From NCBI GenBank assembly GCA_016291475.1, contig JAEEXJ010000071.1:1-16778 (forward strand): 16,778 nucleotides of DNA, given 5' to 3'. Made by a program: the position numbers and the translations under genes. The notes under the pieces are model-generated. The model ran no database searches, had not been told where the DNA came from, and saw nothing but the letters and a program-made list of their open reading frames with translations. Of the stretch, positions 12,947-16,778 are shown piece by piece. Each line of letters opens with the position of its first letter. The stretch's first letter is position 1. The stretch is from Lachnospiraceae bacterium (lineage in GTDB: Bacteria; Bacillota_A; Clostridia; Lachnospirales; Lachnospiraceae).

Positions 12947-14569
12947 TTAACCCAGTTTGCTTCTTTCCTCCTCTATCACACTTTTATCCAGCCTCTCAAA
13001 CAGTATCTCTATTTCCGGTAGTTTATACCCTGACTCAACGGTTTTGTAATTCCAATCTCCGGATACGTTCAACCACCGGCATACTTTCTCTGATGAAAAA
13101 GGAAGGAAAGGAGCCAGAACAGTCGCAAGGTTTGCAATGATGCGTGTACACTGATACAAAGTGTTCTTACAGACTTCAACATTTTCGGTCCTTGTTTTCC
13201 ACGGAGCCTGTTCATCAAAGTATTTGTTGGCTTTTCTGATAACATCAAAGATGCCGTCAATGGCTTCTTTAAAGTTGCCTTCTTCAATCCTCTTTCCTGT
13301 TGTGTCGTAGAGAGTACGAAGTGTCTCTTCCCATTCATCCGAAACATCGCCCTCCGGAACTATCCCGTCAAAGTATTTTGCAATAAATGACAGTGAACGG
13401 TTTATGAAATTTCCGTACGCCCCAAGAAGTTCACCATTGTGATTATTGACATATTCGGTCCAAGAAAAATCCGCGTCTTTCTTTTCGGGACCGTTGGCAA
13501 GAAAATAATATCTCAGGGAATCCGCATCATATCTGTCCAAAAGGTCCTTTATCCAGATTGCATAGTTGCGACTTGTGGAGATTTTCCTGCCCTCAAGAGT
13601 CAGATACTCGCTTGAAACTATCTGATCCGGAAGACGATAGCCACTGCCGTTTGCAATGAGAAGCGAAGGCAGGATTATCGTATGAAAGGGAATGTTGTCC
13701 TTGCCGTGAACGTAGTAGTGATGGGCATTCTCGCCAAACAGTTCTTCAAAACTCTCACCTCTTTCATCCGCCACACGTTTTGCAGCCGATAGATAACCGA
13801 GGACATTCTCCGCCCAGATATAGATGGTCTTGTTCTCATATCCTTCCTTCGGCACAGGGATTCCCCATTCCAGATCTCTGGTAAGTGCTCTGTCACGAAG
13901 TCCCTCATCGATGTAACGGTTGGTGAAGGAGACTGCGTTCTTTCGCCAGTTCTTACCATTGTCCACAAGAGTCCGGAGCTGTTTTTCAAGCTTGGAGATT
14001 GCAATGTAAAGATGTGTTGATTTCCTGAAAGTCACAGGTTTATTACACACAGCACAGACAGGCTCTTTAAGAAGCTCAGGATCAAGAACAGTCCCGCAGA
14101 GATCGCACTGATCGCCCCTTGCAGGTTCTCCGCATTTCGGACATAATCCTGTAACAAACCTGTCTGCCAGGAATGTATTACAGCACTCGCAGAAAGCCTG
14201 GGGCGTCTCCTTCTCATAGACATATTCGCTTTTATAGAGTTTTTCATGGAATGTACGGATAAAGTTCTTGTGATGATCGTCTGAAGTTTTTGTATAGCAG
14301 TCATAGCTGAAACCAAGACGGTTGAAGCAATCCGTAAACTCCTCATGATAATAGTCACTGATCTCCTGCGGTGTCTTTCCCTCAGACTTTGCACGAATAG
14401 CCACCGGAGTTCCGTGACAGTCACTTCCCGATACAAAATAAACCTTATCTCCGCAGGCCCTGTGATATCTGGCAAGGACATCACCCGGCAAGAGTCCTGC
14501 GATATGTCCGATGTGTAATGAACCGTTTGCGTACGGCCATGCTCCTCCGATCAAAATATTTCTGTTCAT
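12947..14569 (-). CDS. metG: Methionyl-tRNA synthetase
   Basis: A 540-residue class I aminoacyl-tRNA synthetase that charges tRNA-Met with methionine. WPYANGSLHIGH holds the HIGH signature (19-22). The KMSKS loop is present as KISTS (329-333) in EGRKISTSRNYAIWI. Four CxxC pairs (127/130, 143/146, 155/158, 172/175) form a double zinc knuckle in the connective peptide, as in the E. coli/archaeal-type enzyme. NHNGELLGAYGNFINR marks the start of the anticodon-binding helical domain. There is no C-terminal tRNA-binding EMAP-II-like domain, so it is the short form. AAGGAGG lies 7 bases before the ATG. Expression is controlled by the T-box leader directly upstream. The last codons overlap the region of the next gene's promoter, with no terminator. 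Confidence 0.97.
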   Translation of the reverse strand: MNRNILIGGAWPYANGSLHIGHIAGLLPGDVLARYHRACGDKVYFVSGSDCHGTPVAIRAKSEGKTPQEISDYYHEEFTDCFNRLGFSYDCYTKTSDDHHKNFIRTFHEKLYKSEYVYEKETPQAFCECCNTFLADRFVTGLCPKCGEPARGDQCDLCGTVLDPELLKEPVCAVCNKPVTFRKSTHLYIAISKLEKQLRTLVDNGKNWRKNAVSFTNRYIDEGLRDRALTRDLEWGIPVPKEGYENKTIYIWAENVLGYLSAAKRVADERGESFEELFGENAHHYYVHGKDNIPFHTIILPSLLIANGSGYRLPDQIVSSEYLTLEGRKISTSRNYAIWIKDLLDRYDADSLRYYFLANGPEKKDADFSWTEYVNNHNGELLGAYGNFINRSLSFIAKYFDGIVPEGDVSDEWEETLRTLYDTTGKRIEEGNFKEAIDGIFDVIRKANKYFDEQAPWKTRTENVEVCKNTLYQCTRIIANLATVLAPFLPFSSEKVCRWLNVSGDWNYKTVESGYKLPEIEILFERLDKSVIEEERSKLG

Positions 14570-14612
14570 CTCGTTTCCTCCTTTTCGTCAACATAAGTGT
14601 TAACAGTTGCCT

Positions 14613-14674
14613 CAGAGGAGAGCTCTTTTTATACGTCAGTTAGTTTTTGGGTATAAAAAAAGCTCTCATCTCTG
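14613..14674 (-). repeat. Extra long inverted repeat overlapping the T-box terminator arm
   Basis: The 3' arm and T run of the T-box terminator (14651-14674) are matched almost perfectly by an inverted copy immediately downstream (14613-14634), with a 16-base loop between. The copy could form a stem of about 22 bp that competes with the terminator hairpin. Confidence 0.7.
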
Positions 14675-14700
14675 AATAAAAAATTCAGGGACGAGAGCAT
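14652..14700 (-). terminator. T-box terminator hairpin
   Basis: Minus-strand stem of ATGCTCTCGTCCCTGAAT with ATTCAGAGATGAGAGCT, a five-T loop, then a run of seven T. It is the regulated terminator of the metG leader. Confidence 0.93.
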
Positions 14701-14944
14701 ATCGCTTCGTGTTACCACCCTAATTCGCTCATACCTCACGATATAAGCCTTATCAACTACGGAAGGAGAAAATCTCCGACGATAGTCTAGCACTGTAACG
14801 GGCGCACCCGTCGTAGCCTAAGTTTTCACCTCGGTACGCGGCTCCAAGACCATGTTCAGCTGCCGCTTGCTCACCGGCTCTCACCAAATGCCGACTCTCT
14901 GTAAAGCTCCTGACAACCTACTCTTCTTTTCACAGCTTTGCTAT

Positions 14945-14973
14945 AGGCTAATACAAACACCGTGAAAAGTCAA
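14945..14973 (-). promoter_or_regulatory. metG promoter
   Basis: Minus-strand TTGACT (14968-14973) and TAGCCT (14945-14950) are 17 bases apart, placing the transcript start near 14938, just before stem I of the T-box. Confidence 0.6.
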
Positions 14974-14992
14974 CAAAAAGCACTTGCCTTAA

Positions 14993-15202
14993 TCATACAG
15001 TTTCTGCTTTCTTTATATCAAAATAAGCTTTTATAGTCTTGCGGAAAACAATCGAAAATATAACTCCGATAACTATCGCCAAAAGATGGAGGATCATGGA
15101 CGGTATTCCTGTCACGCCCTGTACACTCGGACTTAGTGCAATAATAAGTGTTGGAACGGCCAGCGACATAAGGAAATAAAATGATACCTGCTTAAAGAGC
15201 AT
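14993..15202 (-). CDS. Small two-helix membrane protein, 69 residues
   Basis: Two hydrophobic helices (roughly residues 5-25 and 35-55) with a short polar loop SPSVQGVTGIPS, and a basic C-terminal tail (RKTIKAYFDIKKAETV), suggesting a cytoplasmic C-terminus. No family recognised. There is no good ribosome binding site for the ATG at 15202, which lies 15 bases after the stop of the upstream gene, so it may be translated by coupling. No terminator separates it from the metG promoter region. The hydrophobic pattern supports a real gene; the start is less sure. Confidence 0.55.
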   Translation of the reverse strand: MLFKQVSFYFLMSLAVPTLIIALSPSVQGVTGIPSMILHLLAIVIGVIFSIVFRKTIKAYFDIKKAETV

Positions 15203-15217
15203 GCCGAGTCTATCTTC

Positions 15218-15448
15218 TCATATTAGAATCCTGTTCTTCTCTAAAGACAGGCAACTAAAAAGATCGGCCTCAAATCCATTTCTGAATTCCTTGCCGATCC
15301 TCTGCTTTTCCTTCTTTCGATTGTAAGTCTTTCCGCTCGGTACGCTCCTTGTCACGGGATTAAGTTCACCCCAGGTGCGTCTCTGCTTTGCGTGATACTC
15401 GCGCTGCGCCTTCTTACTTCGCTTATCCAGCGAAACATACTTGTTCAT
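15218..15448 (-). CDS. Small basic protein, 76 residues
   Basis: A very basic protein starting MNKYVSLDKRSKKAQREYHA, with WGELNPVTRSVPSGKTYNRKKEKQR in the middle. It looks like a conserved small Clostridia family and may bind nucleic acid or ribosomes through its charge, but I know no assigned function. The ATG at 15448 is chosen because GGAGG stands 8 bases upstream; the frame extends to a TTG at 15502 with no ribosome binding site. A 30-bp inverted repeat spanning a TATAAT box lies just upstream. It precedes the two-helix membrane protein by 15 bases. Confidence 0.75.
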   Translation of the reverse strand: MNKYVSLDKRSKKAQREYHAKQRRTWGELNPVTRSVPSGKTYNRKKEKQRIGKEFRNGFEADLFSCLSLEKNRILI

Positions 15449-15473
15449 GACTATTACCTCCATAGTATATTTG

Positions 15474-15503
15474 GTTGCCCACCCATTATATCGGATGGGC
15501 AAC
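15474..15503 (-). promoter_or_regulatory. Operator-like palindrome enclosing a -10 box
   Basis: Minus-strand arms GTTGCCCATCC and GGGTGGGCAAC match at 10 of 11 positions (the exception is a G.U-compatible pair) and enclose eight bases containing TATAAT (15485-15490). A repressor bound here would cover the -10 of the 76-residue gene. As RNA it would make an 11-bp hairpin close to the ribosome binding site. Confidence 0.55.
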
Positions 15504-15566
15504 TGTCTGTCATTACATCTGCGGATCCTCCTTGCAACGGAGTTTTAACTTCCGGTTTTATTCACC

Positions 15567-15782
15567 TTATGGGGATTTATTGCTTATCATATTTAATACA
15601 TACGTCAGCAGACATCCCGTCATCATAAACAGTATCATGATCGCGATATAGTCGATGAAAAAATAAACCCGGGGCTCAGCATAGTCAAAGAATGCAAACA
15701 CGGTCTTACCAAACATATATCCCGGAAAACCCCGTTTGACAAACGCTGCGATACCATACAGTGACAGTGCACCGACGGTCAC
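15567..15782 (-). CDS. Small two-helix membrane protein, 71 residues (GTG start)
   Basis: Hydrophobic segments near residues 2-14 and 40-63 with an aromatic-rich middle (GYMFGKTVFAFFDYAEPRVYFF). The GTG start is supported by GAGGAG 8 bases upstream. No family recognised. It ends about 120 bases before the next gene, with a weak CTCC/GGAG hairpin but no T run. The IS110 element begins about 100 bases upstream of its start, so its own promoter region (a TATTAT-like box near 15800) may lie right beside the insertion. Confidence 0.6.
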   Translation of the reverse strand: MTVGALSLYGIAAFVKRGFPGYMFGKTVFAFFDYAEPRVYFFIDYIAIMILFMMTGCLLTYVLNMISNKSP

Positions 15783-15908
15783 ATATAAGACTCCTCGTAT
15801 AATAGTTTTTAAGATATAAATTGTTACTTCGTTTCTCTCTTAGATGCGGAAGAGAAGATGAAGCAGAGGGGATCCCCCCTACCGGATCTACTCAGATCCA
15901 CACGCTCC

Positions 15909-15950
15909 TTGACAATCGATCAATCGGCTTGATAATACCCGTGATATAAT
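15909..15950 (+). promoter_or_regulatory. Promoter(s) inside the IS110 left end
   Basis: TTGACA (15909-15914) with TAATAC (15933-15938) 18 bases on, and a separate extended -10 TGATATAAT (TATAAT at 15945-15950). Either would drive transcription through the structured segment toward the transposase. Confidence 0.55.
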
Positions 15951-16185
15951 TGTCCTCAGTGTCAATCAGGTATAAGCTCTGTATTCTCCTGTTGGCCAGT
16001 AATGGCACTTCATAGAAAGTCTGTCCCCCTGAGCCGGAAGTTAACTTCAAACCAGCTGGCTGTTTGCCTGAGTTTCTGGATTGCCCTTTGGCAGTAGGGT
16101 TCGCATCAGTCCATCTCAGGCTGGATTCTAATACGCGAGGGTGTTGATGCTCCGGTGTCGTGGGTATTATCAAGCTGATTGACCG
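15917..16185 (+). repeat. 28-bp imperfect inverted repeat bracketing the IS110 non-coding segment
   Basis: The 28 bases at 15917-15944 and 16158-16185 are inverted copies with 24 of 28 identical, including a 14-base perfect core GCTTGATAATACCC / GGGTATTATCAAGC. Three of the four differences still pair as G.U in RNA and one is an A.C mismatch. The arms are 213 bases apart and both lie upstream of the transposase. Confidence 0.85.
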
Positions 16186-16190
16186 CAAAT
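15951..16190 (+). ncRNA. Candidate IS110 bridge RNA
   Basis: The segment between the internal promoter and the transposase ribosome binding site has no plausible gene but several local stems: AGTGTC/GGCACT with an inner CAGG/CCTG and GCCA-GTAA-TGGC hairpin (about 15958-16010); AGAAA/TTTCT enclosing AGCCGG/CTGGCT (about 16014-16078); and GCATCA/TGATGC (about 16105-16150). Three successive structured domains match the known plan of bridge RNAs: a 5' stem-loop, a target-binding loop and a donor-binding loop. The guide sequences could not be assigned because the right end is not in the window. Exact RNA ends are estimates. Confidence 0.6.
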
Positions 16191-16214
16191 ACAGATCGAA
16201 AGGAGGTGATTACT

Positions 16215-16778
16215 TTGACCCCACTTTACGTCGGTATTGATGTAAGCAGTAGAAACAACGTGGTCTACCTGATGAAACCGGATGGATCCAAGATCAAGAA
16301 CTTCTCCGTCCCCAATTCAAAGGACGGTTCCCAGAAGCTCGTGAAGGAGATCCTGTCTGCTATCACTTCTTTTGCCCTCACAGACGTCATCATTGGCCTG
16401 GAAGCCACTTCCGTCTATGGTGATAATCTCGTCTGCTTCCTGAGGGAAGACGGCTCTCTCGTGCCGTACAATCGGAAGATTCACGTCCTCAATCCAAAAC
16501 AGGTCAACAAGTTCAAAGAATCTTACAACGACCTGCCAAAGAACGATTACGTGGACTCCTTCGTTATAGCAGACTGCCTTCGCTTCGGAAGAATCAACAA
16601 AGAGGTCTATCTGGATGACTACCGCTACAAAGCCCTTCAGAACCTCACACGGGCACGTTACCAAGCGGTTAGCAACCTTACAAGGGAGAAGCAGCGCTTT
16701 ATGAACGTGCTGTTCAAGAAGTATTCTTCTTTAGCTCAGGAGAAGGTGTTTACCGACACCTTCAGTACTACTGCCCTG
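16215..16778 (+). CDS. IS110 family transposase (serine/DEDD recombinase), N-terminal 188 residues
   Basis: The frame runs open to the window edge. It starts with TTG (16215-16217) after AGGAGG 8 bases upstream. The RuvC-like DEDD domain is clear: Asp9 in YVGIDVSS, Glu63 in IIGLEATSVYG, and Asp111/Asp114 in PKNDYVDSFVIAD. LNPKQVNKFKES and LTRARYQAVSNLTREKQR are usual for the family, the latter beginning the coiled-coil linker. The C-terminal Tnp domain with the catalytic serine would lie beyond the window. The enzyme and its bridge RNA together direct insertion at a short programmed target without target duplication. Confidence 0.95.
   Translation, partial: MTPLYVGIDVSSRNNVVYLMKPDGSKIKNFSVPNSKDGSQKLVKEILSAITSFALTDVIIGLEATSVYGDNLVCFLREDGSLVPYNRKIHVLNPKQVNKFKESYNDLPKNDYVDSFVIADCLRFGRINKEVYLDDYRYKALQNLTRARYQAVSNLTREKQRFMNVLFKKYSSLAQEKVFTDTFSTTAL

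Larger units (their letters stand above)
14570..14938 (-). promoter_or_regulatory. T-box riboswitch leader (tRNA-Met sensing)
   Basis: The leader shows the full T-box layout on the minus strand. Stem I has the conserved GAGAGTCGGC...GGTGAGAGCCGG elements near 14875-14905. A candidate specifier ATG at 14851-14853 sits in GAACATGG. The T-box sequence AGGGTGGTAACACG is at 14708-14721, followed by an antiterminator/terminator pair. The AUG specifier agrees with the downstream metG. When uncharged tRNA-Met binds, the antiterminator should form and allow readthrough. The specifier choice rests on position and codon match, not on a folded model. Confidence 0.93.
15884..16778 (+). mobile_element. IS110-family insertion sequence, left end and N-terminal half (cut by window end)
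   Basis: Defined by an IS110-type DEDD transposase frame beginning at 16215 and over 300 bases of structured non-coding DNA before it. The exact left boundary is not visible; it lies between about 15830 and 15900. A perfect hairpin GGATCT/AGATCC (15884-15899) is close to it. IS110 elements have no long terminal inverted repeats, so the boundary needs a second copy or an empty site. The long upstream segment fits the IS110 subgroup, whose bridge RNA is made from the left end; the IS1111 subgroup makes it from the right end. Codon use (GTC, CTG, AAC, AAG) is more C/G-rich than the neighbouring host genes. The 100 bases before it (15783-15883) hold only promoter-like AT-rich DNA and a GGGGATCCCC palindrome. 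Confidence 0.87.

Noticed and set aside
13069..14484. Several 90-150 residue minus-strand frames within metG
   Set aside because: Out-of-frame shadows of metG, rich in basic residues with no start signals.
15892..16188. 98-residue minus-strand open frame opposite the IS110 leader
   Set aside because: It starts at a TTG inside the inverted repeat, has no ribosome binding site, and covers a strongly structured non-coding segment; more likely a by-product of conserved RNA.
16317..16664. 115-residue minus-strand frame
   Set aside because: Lies antisense within the IS110 transposase, which has clear catalytic motifs on the plus strand.
1..16778. tRNA or rRNA genes
   Set aside because: No cloverleaf or rRNA signature was seen; the only tRNA-related element is the T-box leader of metG.

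Overview
The window looks like the chromosome of a low-to-moderate GC Clostridia, most likely a Lachnospiraceae relative. Three things suggest this: strong AGGAGG-type ribosome binding sites, a T-box-controlled methionyl-tRNA synthetase, and many small protein families common in that group. The placement is inferred from gene content; no 16S rRNA or other species marker is present.

Layout. Nearly everything is on the minus strand, so transcription runs from high to low coordinates. At 15884-16778 the left end and N-terminal transposase half of an IS110-family element lie on the plus strand, with a long structured non-coding segment ahead of the transposase. At 14993-15782 are three small genes, two of them membrane proteins. 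metG (12947-14569) has a complete T-box leader and its own promoter. Two hypothetical genes and a possible micro-lipoprotein follow it, ending at a 19-bp bidirectional terminator (12034-12076). Between about 11616 and 12033 is a tandem array of 74-nt quasi-palindromic units. It probably forms the transcribed leader of an operon encoding a pyrophosphatase-like protein, a NUDIX hydrolase and a GNAT acetyltransferase, closed by a terminator at 10119-10150.

From 10056 to 3677 runs a tight co-directional series of eleven genes: CPBP membrane protease, an interrupted zinc-ribbon gene, GNAT, HExxH protein, GNAT, two paralogous four-cysteine mini-proteins, a YcaQ-type DNA glycosylase, a 68-residue protein, a second HExxH protein, and a membrane protein with a GGADGPT motif. 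Spacings are short (a 1-nt overlap up to 76 nt), so much of it may be co-transcribed. It reads as an accessory block of small modification, hydrolysis and stress-response functions.

The only host plus-strand gene is a YD-repeat-like lipoprotein (2574-3680), whose stop codon overlaps that of the convergent neighbour. At the left are an HSL-type esterase preceded by a 41-residue membrane microprotein, then a DUF6796-like membrane protein followed by an isoprenylcysteine-methyltransferase-family gene broken by one in-frame stop.

Most notable are the IS110 left end with a 28-bp fold-back repeat and candidate bridge RNA, the 74-nt periodic array, and two genes each interrupted by a single in-frame stop codon.
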